NCBI GenBank assembly: GCA_038534195.1 | Contig: JBCAXE010000005.1 | Span: 1-64,000, forward strand | Length of the DNA: 64,000 nt | DNA from: JAJFFW01 sp038534195 | GTDB taxonomy: Bacteria; Pseudomonadota; Alphaproteobacteria; Caulobacterales; Parvularculaceae | Direction: 5' to 3' | Part shown: in pieces, positions 51,625 to 60,200 of the stretch | Layout of the letters: each line of letters begins with the position of its first letter | Numbering within the stretch: the stretch's first letter is position 1 | Made by a program: the position numbers and the translations under genes | Notes under the pieces: model-generated | What the model was told of the DNA's origin: nothing | Database searches by the model: none | Seen by the model: the letters and a program-made list of their open reading frames with translations, nothing else

Positions 51625-52668
51625 ATGTCCAGGAAATCAAACAGCAAAGTGACGAGATCTGGCGTGCCCGCCAGCCGGCGGGACTTTGGTTTGCTAATGG
51701 CGGGGGGCTCACTCACCCTTGCCGGCTGCTCAATCGAAAGTGCCTCGACAAACCGCGCGCTGTTTGCGGCGGACTCTCAGCCCGATGGATACCCCACGGT
51801 CGAAGCCGTGCGCTTCATGAACAAGTATCTCGAAGAAAAAACAGATGGTCGCCTGTCGATTAAAATCTACCCCGGCGGGCAGCTGGGTTCGGAAGGTAGT
51901 ACGATCGAAATCGCCATGTTCGGCGGTCTTGACATGACACGCTGTTTCGCCGCTGCACTCAATAACATTGCCCCCCTTACCAAAATATTTAGCCTGCCCT
52001 TTCTGTTTCGTTCCACGAAACACCAGCGCCGGGTGGCGGACGGCGAGGTTGGCGAAGCAATTCTTAAATCGATGGAGGCATATAATCTCCGTGGTCTGGC
52101 CATTTACGACACGGGCGGCCGGGGCTTTTATACAACCGAGCGCACCATTCCGCACCCCTCTGCCCTTGAAGGGTTAAAGATCAGGGTTCCAAATTCAGAT
52201 ATCTATCTGGCGACAGTCAAGGCTCTCGGCGCTAACCCCACGCCGATGAATTTCAGTGAAGTCTACCAAGGTCTTGTTCAAAATGTCATTGATGGCGCTG
52301 AGAACAATTGGCCAAGCTACATCAGTACACGTCATTATGAAGTGGCGACTTATTTTTCAGAGACGGGGCATTTCAGGACGCCGGATATGTTGATCATGAG
52401 CTTGCGGACTTGGGAGAATTTCTCTCCAGAAGACAAGGCTCTTGTGAAAGAAGCGGCGCGCCTGTCCGTAACTGTCATGCGAAATTTGTGGGATCAGCGA
52501 GTGGAAGACTCAAAAGCCGCACTTCTTGAAAGCGGCGGTGAGATTCTATCTGACATCGACACCGAGCCCTTCCGTGAATTGATGGGGCCGGTTTACGAGC
52601 AATTCGTAACGCCCGATCTTGAACCCTACCTGACCGAAATCGATCGCATAGCGGAGGCGGGCGTATGA
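51625..52668 (+). CDS. dctP: TRAP transporter substrate-binding protein DctP, Tat-lipoprotein type
   Basis: Encodes 347 aa. DctP fold with KTDGRLSIKIYPGGQLGSEG, LTKIFSLPFLFR, LEGLKIRVPNSDIY (conserved Arg that binds the carboxylate) and FSEVYQGLVQNVIDGAENN. The N-terminus has SRRDFGLLM (twin Arg at 18-19) and a lipobox LAGC with C35, so it appears to be exported folded by Tat and lipidated, which is unusual for DctP proteins. Substrate is likely an unsaturated uronate or DEH given the neighbours. 116 bp after kdgF; overlaps dctQ by 4 bp. Confidence 0.87.
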   Translation: MSRKSNSKVTRSGVPASRRDFGLLMAGGSLTLAGCSIESASTNRALFAADSQPDGYPTVEAVRFMNKYLEEKTDGRLSIKIYPGGQLGSEGSTIEIAMFGGLDMTRCFAAALNNIAPLTKIFSLPFLFRSTKHQRRVADGEVGEAILKSMEAYNLRGLAIYDTGGRGFYTTERTIPHPSALEGLKIRVPNSDIYLATVKALGANPTPMNFSEVYQGLVQNVIDGAENNWPSYISTRHYEVATYFSETGHFRTPDMLIMSLRTWENFSPEDKALVKEAARLSVTVMRNLWDQRVEDSKAALLESGGEILSDIDTEPFRELMGPVYEQFVTPDLEPYLTEIDRIAEAGV

Positions 52669-53144
52669 AGACTTTGCTGGATGCCTTGAGCCGTGCGGCG
52701 TTGTTCATCAGCGCAGGATGTATTGCAGCGATGACTGCGATCATTACTTATCAGGTCGTCGCACGATACGTTTTCAATGACAGTCCGGCCTGGTCAGAAC
52801 GTCTGTCACTTGTTTTACTCGCTTATCTGGTTTTCTTTGGCGCTGCTGTCGGCGTCCACAAGAAATTCCATATCCGCATTGAAGCTTTACGCAATGCCGT
52901 CCCGGAGCGGCTCGGTCAGATGTTTGAGATCACGGCGCACGCAGCTGTCGCGGTCGCCGGACTGATCATGTTGATCGCCGGCTTCCAGTTAACGACGTCG
53001 CTGTGGGAATTCACCGTTCCTTCGCTTGGAATTCCGCGGGGACTGGCGCTTCTGCCTCTGCCGGTTTCAGGAGGGCTCATTACCCTTTTCTCAGTGGTGC
53101 ATCTTGTCGAGGCGGCCACTTCTACAACGGAAAAAGCTGGCTAA
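52665..53144 (+). CDS. dctQ: TRAP transporter small permease DctQ
   Basis: Encodes 159 aa with four membrane helices. RYVFNDSPAWSERLSLVLLA and FGAAVGVHKKFHIRIEAL match the DctQ signature. Bridges the binding protein and DctM. The ATGA overlap with dctP and a one-base gap to dctM show tight coupling. Confidence 0.92.
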   Translation: MKTLLDALSRAALFISAGCIAAMTAIITYQVVARYVFNDSPAWSERLSLVLLAYLVFFGAAVGVHKKFHIRIEALRNAVPERLGQMFEITAHAAVAVAGLIMLIAGFQLTTSLWEFTVPSLGIPRGLALLPLPVSGGLITLFSVVHLVEAATSTTEKAG

Positions 53145-53145
53145 G

Positions 53146-54417
53146 ATGGAACTGATCTCGCTACTTCTGATCCTTCTTGGTTTACTGGCCGTCGGCGTAC
53201 CTGTTGCGTTTGCTTTGTTGATTTCATCCATGGCCGTGTTCGCCATGCTTGGACTCAATCCGCTCGTCGCAGTGCAGAGACTGTCTGCTGGAATCGATGT
53301 TTTTACGCTGATGGCGATACCGTTTTTTGTTTTCGCAGGCGATCTCATGACGCAGACAGGCATTGCGTCGCGATTAATACGCGTTGCTGAAGGTCTCTTC
53401 GGCCGCGCCCGGGGAGGGCTTGGGCATGTGGATGTCGGAGCATCAATGATGTTCGGCGCGGTGTCGGGCTCTGCTGTGGCGAGTGTGTCGGCCATAGGCT
53501 CCACAATGATTCCGATCATGGAAGAAAAAGGATATGATCGAGCTTTCTCCGTCAATGTCACATGCGCAGCCGCCATCCTTGGTTTTATTATTCCGCCTAG
53601 CCACAATATGATCATCTATGCTGCCGCGTCAGGCATCTCGATATCCATTGGCGATTTATTCATAGCGGGCATTCTTCCAGGGCTCGTCTGTGGCGCTGCA
53701 TTGATGGCCACCGTCTCTATCATGGCTGCCCGAAAGAGCTATCCGAAGGGCGATTTCCCTGGATTCCGCGCCTTGGCGATGGCCGCTGTTACGGCGCTGC
53801 CCGGACTGATGACAGCTGTGATTATCGTGGTCGGTATTTTGGGGGGGGTATTTACGCCGACAGAAAGCGCGGCCATCGCGACGATCTATACGCTGATTAT
53901 AGGCCTCGTCGTTTACCGAACTCTTGGCGCACAGCAGTTTTATGATGCAGTAATTAATTCAGCGAAGACCACTTCGATGATAATGCTGATTATAGGTTCA
54001 GCCGCCGCTTTTGGCTGGTTGCTTGCGCTGCTTGAGGCGCCGCAAATGATGTCAAACTTAATTCTCGGCGCAACGGACTCGCCTTTCCTCATATTGGCGA
54101 TGGTTCTTGTCTGCCTGTTGGCGCTGGGGACCTTTATGGATATGGCGCCGCTGATAATTATCGTGACGCCGATTTTTCTTCCCGTTGTTCAAGTAATCGG
54201 CGTTGACCCGGTTCACTTTGGCATAATCATGATGTTGGCCCTGGGGATCGGTACAATCACGCCGCCCGTTGGGACGGTCCTATTCGTCGGGTCAGCCGTC
54301 GGAAAAATCCGCGTTGAAGACACCGTCAAAAGCATGTGGCCGTTCTATTTGGCGTTGCTCGCATGCCTTCTCATTGTCACCTACGTCCCGCAAATTTCAC
54401 TGTTGCTCGTAAACTGA
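53146..54417 (+). CDS. dctM: TRAP transporter large permease DctM
   Basis: Encodes 423 aa, about 12 hydrophobic segments. Family features: MAIPFFVFAGDLMTQTGIAS near residue 55, GSAVASVSAIGSTMIPIME, IIPPSHNMIIYA and TPPVGTVLFVGSAVGKI. Na+-coupled import of organic or sugar acids across the inner membrane. ATG 53146 is chosen because the upstream extension lies inside dctQ. Confidence 0.94.
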   Translation: MELISLLLILLGLLAVGVPVAFALLISSMAVFAMLGLNPLVAVQRLSAGIDVFTLMAIPFFVFAGDLMTQTGIASRLIRVAEGLFGRARGGLGHVDVGASMMFGAVSGSAVASVSAIGSTMIPIMEEKGYDRAFSVNVTCAAAILGFIIPPSHNMIIYAAASGISISIGDLFIAGILPGLVCGAALMATVSIMAARKSYPKGDFPGFRALAMAAVTALPGLMTAVIIVVGILGGVFTPTESAAIATIYTLIIGLVVYRTLGAQQFYDAVINSAKTTSMIMLIIGSAAAFGWLLALLEAPQMMSNLILGATDSPFLILAMVLVCLLALGTFMDMAPLIIIVTPIFLPVVQVIGVDPVHFGIIMMLALGIGTITPPVGTVLFVGSAVGKIRVEDTVKSMWPFYLALLACLLIVTYVPQISLLLVN

Positions 54418-54505
54418 GTAGTTGATGCAGAGAACATGACCATGAACCGCCGAGCTATTCGTATCAGATCAAGGCAAGAACAGAGCATTTTCTAGGAGTT
54501 GAACT

Positions 54506-55387
54506 ATGTCAAAACCCGTCATCGGATTTATCGGCCTCGGACTCATGGGCGGCAACATGGTCGAATGCCTGCAAAAGAACGGCTTTCAGCTAAATGTCAT
54601 GGATCTTGACGAGGACGCAGTCGCCAAAGTTTTGGAACGCGGTAATGCGAACGAATCCCCCTCCGCAAAGGATCTGGCGGCGGCAAGCGACATTGTGATG
54701 CTTGCGCTTACAACCTCTGAAGTTGTTGAGAAAGTCGTGTACGGCGATGACGGTGTATTAGCCGGCGTCAAAGAGGGGGCCGTACTGATTGATTTCGGCA
54801 CGTCCATACCGGCTTCAACGCGCAAGATTGGCGCGGACCTCGCCAAGAAAGACGCGGGCATGATCGACGCGCCCCTTGGTCGTACGCCGGCGCACGCCAA
54901 GGACGGGCTGCTCAATATCATGGCCGCGGGCGACAAGGAGACGTTTGACCAAGTTAAGCCGGTTCTCGACGTTCTTGGTGAGAATGTTTTTTATCTCGGC
55001 GCGCTTGGCGCTGGCCACACGACCAAACTCATCAATAATTTCATGGGCATGACAACTGTTGTCGCCATGAGTCAGGCCTTCGCTGTGGCGGACCGCGCTG
55101 GCGTCGATCGCCAGCAGCTTTACGATATTATGTCGAGCGGACCGTCGAATTCGCCTTTTATGGGTTTCTGTAAAAACTACGCAGTGGATGGCGTTAGTGA
55201 TCTTGGCTTCTCTATCGCCAATGCGAATAAGGATCTTGGCTATTTTGTCCAAATGGTCGAAGACCTGGAGACGCGCTCCCGGATAGCCGAGGGCACGTCA
55301 TCCAATCTCCAGGCGGCCTTCGACGCCGGCATGGGCCAAGGCAATGTTCCGGAGATATTCGATTATTTTCTGAAATTGGAACAGTAA
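54506..55387 (+). CDS. Beta-hydroxyacid dehydrogenase, candidate DEH reductase (DEH to KDG)
   Basis: Encodes 293 aa. Belongs to the 3-hydroxyisobutyrate/tartronate-semialdehyde reductase family: GFIGLGLMGGNMVE at residues 6-19 and the catalytic-Lys helix GAGHTTKLINNFMGM with K174. The substrate loop, normally DAPVSGG, is DAPLGRTPAHAKDG, implying a different acid substrate. Family members act as NAD(P)H-dependent DEH reductases in alginate users such as Vibrio (DehR). Position between the TRAP genes and kdgK fits that role best. Tartronate-semialdehyde reductase is the alternative. 88 bp after dctM. Confidence 0.75.
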   Translation: MSKPVIGFIGLGLMGGNMVECLQKNGFQLNVMDLDEDAVAKVLERGNANESPSAKDLAAASDIVMLALTTSEVVEKVVYGDDGVLAGVKEGAVLIDFGTSIPASTRKIGADLAKKDAGMIDAPLGRTPAHAKDGLLNIMAAGDKETFDQVKPVLDVLGENVFYLGALGAGHTTKLINNFMGMTTVVAMSQAFAVADRAGVDRQQLYDIMSSGPSNSPFMGFCKNYAVDGVSDLGFSIANANKDLGYFVQMVEDLETRSRIAEGTSSNLQAAFDAGMGQGNVPEIFDYFLKLEQ

Positions 55388-55394
55388 TTCAACG

Positions 55395-55419
55395 GCAGGG
55401 CTCCGATTGTATGCCCTGT
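55395..55419 (+). other. Hairpin between the reductase gene and kdgK
   Basis: GCAGGGC (55395-55401) and GCCCTGT (55413-55419) form a seven-bp stem including one G-T. No T-run follows. It may tune read-through into kdgK; low certainty. Confidence 0.35.
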
Positions 55420-55516
55420 CACGAACGAAAATTTGGGTGCGATTAAAAAGCCCAACCCAAAAGTTCTGTATGCCGAACGCCGTTAAGTGGTGACAATATT
55501 CATTGGGAGAAAAAAT

Positions 55517-56545
55517 ATGTCAAAGTTTCTTTCTTTTGGCGAAATCATGCTCCGCTTGAAGACGCCTGGAAATGAGCGATTTTTTCAGTCGCCGTCTTTC
55601 GAAGCGACTTTCGGCGGCGGCGAGGCGAATGTCGCCGTGGCGCTTAGCAATTATGGGCTACCCGCGGCATTCGTAAGCGCGTTGCCGGACAATGCAATCG
55701 GCGACGCGGCTGTTGCGGAACTACGCAAATTTGATGTGGACACGTCCATGATCCGCCGTTCCGGCGATCGCGTCGGCGTCTATTTCTTGGAAACCGGCGC
55801 CAATCAACGACCGTCGAAAGTCGTTTACGACAGGGCGGCGTCATCGATTTGTGAATGTGGAACGGGGGATTTCGATTGGCCGGAAATCTTCAATGGGGCA
55901 AAGTGGTTACATATTACGGGAATTACGCCTGCGTTAAGTCAGTCCGCCGCGGATCTCAGCATTGAATGTGTGAAACAGGCGAAGGCCCATGGCGTCACTG
56001 TCTCGTGTGATTTCAACTATCGCGGCAAGCTTTGGAAATATGGGAAATCGGCTCCGGAGGTTATGACCGATCTCGTAAAATATGTTGATGTGGGTATTGC
56101 GAATGAAGAGGACTGTCAGAAATCTCTGGGGGTTTCTGTTGATGTGGACGTGGAAAGCGGAGAGCTCGATATCGCGAAATACGAAGCTCTATCGCAAAAA
56201 ATGCTTGATCTTTATCCGGACATGTCCGTCATCGGAATCACGCTGCGCGAAAGCCATAGCGCTGACCAAAACGGTTGGTCGGCGTGCATGCGCGACAAAG
56301 ACGGCTTCCGTCTGAGCCGTCGTTATCAAATTACGGACATTATCGACCGGGTCGGCGGGGGCGACAGTTTTGCGTCCGCCTTTATCTATGGTCTGAACGC
56401 TTATGAGGACCGCCAACAGTCACTTGAATTCGCTGTCGCGGCGAGCTGTCTGAAACATTCGATCCTTGGTGATTTTAACCGCGTTACGGTGGATGAAGTC
56501 GAAAAGCTGATGTCCGGCGACGGTTCGGGCAGAGTGCAGAGGTAG
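55517..56545 (+). CDS. kdgK: 2-keto-3-deoxygluconate kinase (PfkB family)
   Basis: Encodes 342 aa. Ribokinase-like: FGGGEANVAVALSNYG at ~33-48 and the ATP/catalytic motif IIDRVGGGDSFASAFIYG with the GxGD Asp. The 2-keto-acid-binding pattern around VGVYFLETGANQRPSKVVYD is typical of KdgK. Converts KDG to KDPG for Entner-Doudoroff cleavage; no KDPG aldolase gene is in the window. ATG 55517 has GGGAGA 6 bp upstream. Last gene of the locus, no clear terminator. Confidence 0.9.
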   Translation: MSKFLSFGEIMLRLKTPGNERFFQSPSFEATFGGGEANVAVALSNYGLPAAFVSALPDNAIGDAAVAELRKFDVDTSMIRRSGDRVGVYFLETGANQRPSKVVYDRAASSICECGTGDFDWPEIFNGAKWLHITGITPALSQSAADLSIECVKQAKAHGVTVSCDFNYRGKLWKYGKSAPEVMTDLVKYVDVGIANEEDCQKSLGVSVDVDVESGELDIAKYEALSQKMLDLYPDMSVIGITLRESHSADQNGWSACMRDKDGFRLSRRYQITDIIDRVGGGDSFASAFIYGLNAYEDRQQSLEFAVAASCLKHSILGDFNRVTVDEVEKLMSGDGSGRVQR

Positions 56546-56669
56546 AAATGGCTAATCTTGGCGTATGTGCCAGCCCCCTTCTACTCATTAGTTTTTCATA
56601 ATTGGGTCTGACGGTCGAAAAGCACGCCTAATTGATTTGGGCTAAGATAAGCACGCCGCGCGTTACGCT

Positions 56670-57329
56670 TTACGCTGCGCGCGCTTCTGTCTCCAGTTGC
56701 GTCAACAGGGCGTCGACGCTGTTGTTGGCGATGAAGGAGGAAAACTCCTCGCGTTTAACCAGCATGATCGAGACGCCGTTGACGATAATGTCGATCATCT
56801 TCTGGTCGCCCGATTTCAATTTGCGTACGCGCCAGTCGACGGGGACAGGTGAACCATCCGTGCGGGTGAATTGGGTGCGCACAATCACGTCGCGGCGGCC
56901 GATTTTCTTTGCGTCCGTCACTTCAAGCGGACGGCCGACGATTTCAGCAAACTGATCAGCGTATTGGCGCGTGATGTAGGCGGGGAAGATCGCGTCATAA
57001 CGTGCGAGTTGGTCTTCGGTCATCGTCTTGCGTGACTCGCCGAGCATGAACTTGCCGATCGTCTTCAGCGCGAGCGCTTCGGAAAGAACGTCCTCAAATC
57101 CTTTCAGCTTTTCCGCCTCGGTGGCGCCTTCGGCGCTGAAAGCAGCCGTGGCGTCCGCCGTCACTTCTTTTGCGAAATCAATCGCGCTGTCGATGGACTC
57201 AGCGGCTGCGGCCTCGGCGGATTTTTCCGCCGGCGCGTCGCTCTTTTGATCTTGGGCGAGGGCGCCGCTATGCGATGCGGCGCTCAGCGCCAAGAGGCCC
57301 GCCATAACGCGAATTTTCGAAAAGAACAT
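56670..57329 (-). CDS. MlaC/HpnM-family periplasmic lipid-binding protein
   Basis: Encodes 219 aa. Signal peptide (MAGLLALSAASHSGALAQ), an Ala/Glu-rich linker, then an MlaC (Tol_Tol_Ttg2) domain: LGESRKTMTEDQLARYDAIF, YITRQYADQF, VDWRVRKLKSGDQKMIDIIV and SIMLVKREEFSSFI. It follows the hpnN gene on the minus strand by 106 bp, the usual HpnM place. Probably ferries hopanoids or phospholipids between membranes. The end of this gene marks the right compositional border of the accessory region. Confidence 0.8.
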   Translation of the reverse strand: MFFSKIRVMAGLLALSAASHSGALAQDQKSDAPAEKSAEAAAAESIDSAIDFAKEVTADATAAFSAEGATEAEKLKGFEDVLSEALALKTIGKFMLGESRKTMTEDQLARYDAIFPAYITRQYADQFAEIVGRPLEVTDAKKIGRRDVIVRTQFTRTDGSPVPVDWRVRKLKSGDQKMIDIIVNGVSIMLVKREEFSSFIANNSVDALLTQLETEARAA

Positions 57330-57435
57330 CAGATCAACCTCCTGGGACGCCCGTTTTCCGGCTTAACGTTCCCGACTATATGGTGCGATTGCGGCGGTAT
57401 TCCAGCACGAAATTGGCCGGAATTGGGGCGCAAAG

Positions 57436-60051
57436 TTACTTGCCTTTGTAGAGCCGGTCCGCTTCGTCAAAGCCGGTTTCGGCGCGCCGTTGGCCCAATC
57501 TGAAGGCCGCCGGCAGAACAATGAGCGTACAAATGAGGGTGAAGGCGATGGCGATGGACAAAAGTTCACCCATGCTCGCCGTACCGCGGTGCTGGGAGAG
57601 CATCAAACTGCCGAACGAGGCGACGGTGGTCAGCGCGGAAAACAGCACCGCGCGCGGCGTCGACGTGCCGTAAAGCCCTTCGCCGGCTTTGACCTGTTGC
57701 TGGCGCATCACAAGATGAATGCCGCTGTCGACGCCAATGCCGATGAGAAGCGGCAAGACGATCACATTGGCGTAGTTAAACGGCACGTCAAAAAGAACGC
57801 CCGTCGCGGTGGTCAGGATCGCCGCGAGCAGGAGCGGCGAAAGGATAAGAATTGTTCTGGTGACGCTGCGGATCAGGATGATTAGCACAAACGAAATGAC
57901 GACAAGCGCAATCGCCGTTGCTTGCAGCATGGCGTTGGAGATCGCCTCCCCTGCTTTCAGCGTCTGAATCGCCCCGCCGCCCGCGTCCGGGAAGGCGTCT
58001 TCGACCGCGCTCGTAAAACGCTTCAAGGCTTTTGCGTCGCGCACATCTTCCGCTGGCAGAATATCGACGCGCCAGTCGCCGTCGGCCGACAGGTAGCGAT
58101 TTTTAAGCGTGGCCGGCAGCACGTCATAATCGATGTAGTCTGCGTTCAACTGCGCGCGTAAGCGCTCTACGAGTTGCGGCCAGAAGGCGAAAATATTGCG
58201 CTCAATCTGATCCATCACGCGCGGATCATTGCGATCGAGCGCCGTCGTCAACAGGTCGGCGAGACGGCGCGCCTCGCCATCGGTATAGGCTTGCATCAAT
58301 CGATCGCGCAGGGTCGTCGCGCCGGTGCCCGTTTGTTCACCGGTCTCTGATCCGGGCTCGGCGTCCAATGCGAAAACGAGCGTGCCGGCCGCGAAGTCGA
58401 TGAGTTCCAGTTTTGCGTCCTGATCCTCTGGCACAAAGTCCGGCAAAGAGCGGGCGGTGCGCGCTGTCTCGAGCGCCTTTGCTGCATTCGCCGTCTCAAC
58501 GGCCTCCGCTTCCGTTTCGACGAGGCGGGTGATCCGATAGGGAATGGTGTTTTCATCGTCGAAGAGTAGGTTAAATCCCTGTACGGAAGGGCTTTTCGGG
58601 TCCCTCAAAGACATTGGATCGGCGTCGAACCGGGCGTCGGGCAATAGGAATAGCGCTGCGAAACCGAGCAGGACGGTGAGCGCCGTCACCGGCATGGAGA
58701 TCTTTTCAACAAACCGAAAGCCCGACCGCACGACCCCGCTGGATTTGCGCGGCCTGGCGTTCGGCAAGGCCGCAAGCGCCGCCGGCAGAAAGGTGACCGA
58801 AACAAAGAAGGCGATCAGAACGCCGACGCCTGCAATCACGCCAAGCTGGGCGATGCCGTCAAAGCTTGTCGGGACGAAGGAAAGAAAGGCGAGAGCCGTC
58901 GTCGGCGCCGCCAGTGCGAGGGCGGGGCCGACCTCATGAACGGCGCCGTCAAGCGATTCTCGGATGCTCTGGCCGTCGGCGCGGCGTTCCTGAACATGCA
59001 AGAGGAGGTGAATGGCGAAGTCGAGACCGAGCCCCACCAGGAGAACCGTGAACGCAACCGATACGAGGTTCAATTCGCCGATCGCCGCCGCGGCGAACGC
59101 TGATGTCAGGACGATGGTGATGATCAAGCCGATGAGCGTCAGGAACGCCATGAACCCGGACCGAAACGCAAAAAGGAGGAGGGTCGCCACCAGAATGAAC
59201 GAAATCAGAAACGACAGGCCGATCCCTTGCGTCACTGATTGCAGCTCTTCGCCCCGCAAAGCCGGATCGCCGGTCACGTAAACTTCGATACGGTCGCCGT
59301 AATCGGCGCGCATCAACGCGATCTCGTCATTTAGCGCCTGCACGGACAATTTCGCCGGTTGCAAGCGCGTATAGTCGAGAACGGGCGTCGCGTAGACGAG
59401 GCGCATGTGCCCTGCTTCGGGTTGGTCTTCGGTGTCGAGCGCGCTCATCCACGAAAACGGCCGCCGCTTATCGTTAAGGCTTGCCTCTACGACCGTGGCC
59501 AACTCGCCGTAAATATCGTTCAGCGTTTCTTTGCCGAGCTCGGACTTGTCCGCCAGTTCATCGTTTTCTGCGAGGGTGGAAAAAAGCGTGTCGGCTGTGG
59601 GCGACTTAACGAGTGTTTCAATCAACCCGGCCGCTTTCGTCATCTGGGTAAGCCGCGCTTCGAGCTCGCTCTCGCTGAGATAAAGAAGCCCGTTTTCGAG
59701 AAAGAACGGGTCTTCCGCCGTCGCGAAGACATTGCTGAAAGTTTCGGGCTTCGCTTTGAGCCGCTCGGCCAGTTGCGCCGCAAACGCGTCTGCTTCATCC
59801 AGCGTCTGCGCTTTGGAGATAATGACGAGGTCGGATTTGATCTGAGGGAAGGCGGCTTTGATTTCCGCGGCGCGCTGCTGGAAAGGCAAGGCGCTGTCGA
59901 GCATTGCGGTCGTGTCGGTGTTGACCTTTAACTCCTTGGCCGCATAGAGCCCCGCCGCGACGCCGGCCGCGAGGAACAAAACGACAACAAGCCAAGACCC
60001 CTTACGCGCCGCGCCGATCCACACCCTTAAAAGCGCTTCTACAAATCCCAA
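57436..60051 (-). CDS. hpnN: HpnN-type RND (MMPL) hopanoid transporter
   Basis: Encodes 871 aa. RND-superfamily topology: TM1 (GSWLVVVLFLAAGVAAGLYA), a large periplasmic domain, six-helix bundle (ISFILVATLLLFAFRSGFMA ... VLLVGLGLDFAIHLLLHVQE), second periplasmic domain, second bundle (VISFVLIILIRSVTRTILIL ... LLIGIGVDSGIHLVMRQQQ). Sequence character matches the hopanoid-biosynthesis-associated RND protein HpnN, which moves hopanoids to the outer membrane. No squalene or hopene synthesis genes are in the window. Confidence 0.82.
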   Translation of the reverse strand: MGFVEALLRVWIGAARKGSWLVVVLFLAAGVAAGLYAAKELKVNTDTTAMLDSALPFQQRAAEIKAAFPQIKSDLVIISKAQTLDEADAFAAQLAERLKAKPETFSNVFATAEDPFFLENGLLYLSESELEARLTQMTKAAGLIETLVKSPTADTLFSTLAENDELADKSELGKETLNDIYGELATVVEASLNDKRRPFSWMSALDTEDQPEAGHMRLVYATPVLDYTRLQPAKLSVQALNDEIALMRADYGDRIEVYVTGDPALRGEELQSVTQGIGLSFLISFILVATLLLFAFRSGFMAFLTLIGLIITIVLTSAFAAAAIGELNLVSVAFTVLLVGLGLDFAIHLLLHVQERRADGQSIRESLDGAVHEVGPALALAAPTTALAFLSFVPTSFDGIAQLGVIAGVGVLIAFFVSVTFLPAALAALPNARPRKSSGVVRSGFRFVEKISMPVTALTVLLGFAALFLLPDARFDADPMSLRDPKSPSVQGFNLLFDDENTIPYRITRLVETEAEAVETANAAKALETARTARSLPDFVPEDQDAKLELIDFAAGTLVFALDAEPGSETGEQTGTGATTLRDRLMQAYTDGEARRLADLLTTALDRNDPRVMDQIERNIFAFWPQLVERLRAQLNADYIDYDVLPATLKNRYLSADGDWRVDILPAEDVRDAKALKRFTSAVEDAFPDAGGGAIQTLKAGEAISNAMLQATAIALVVISFVLIILIRSVTRTILILSPLLLAAILTTATGVLFDVPFNYANVIVLPLLIGIGVDSGIHLVMRQQQVKAGEGLYGTSTPRAVLFSALTTVASFGSLMLSQHRGTASMGELLSIAIAFTLICTLIVLPAAFRLGQRRAETGFDEADRLYKGK

Positions 60052-60200
60052 AACAATCTCCCAGACGGACCCCCCGGTCAGAGAGGGGAACCATACTGAA
60101 TGTTTTTTCGCAAGGCCACTTGTGCGCCGTAGGCGCAGGAGACTTTTTTCGGGGGCGGCCTCGCTTGCCCGGCGGGTCGCACAGGTCTAGTGCTTAGCCT

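Larger units (their letters stand above)
38341..56600. other. Putative genomic island carrying an alginate-utilisation locus
   Basis: From the end of tRNA-Trp to just before hpnM the base composition is visibly AT-richer than both flanks (by-eye examples of extremes: 17 G+C in the 60 bases from 48541, 44 in the 60 from 36661). Every gene inside belongs to one catabolic theme. A 22-bp copy of the tRNA 3' end lies at the left border. No integrase or transposase is present and the right border is undefined, so island status is inferred. Confidence 0.55.

Noticed and set aside
56620..56657. Nine-bp direct repeat AAGCACGCC at the right border, as an att site
   Set aside because: Too short and only 29 bp apart; it does not match the tRNA-Trp repeat on the left border.
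56546..56669. Missing KDPG aldolase (eda) at the end of the alginate locus
   Set aside because: The gap after kdgK is only 124 bp and codes for nothing; the aldolase must be encoded elsewhere.
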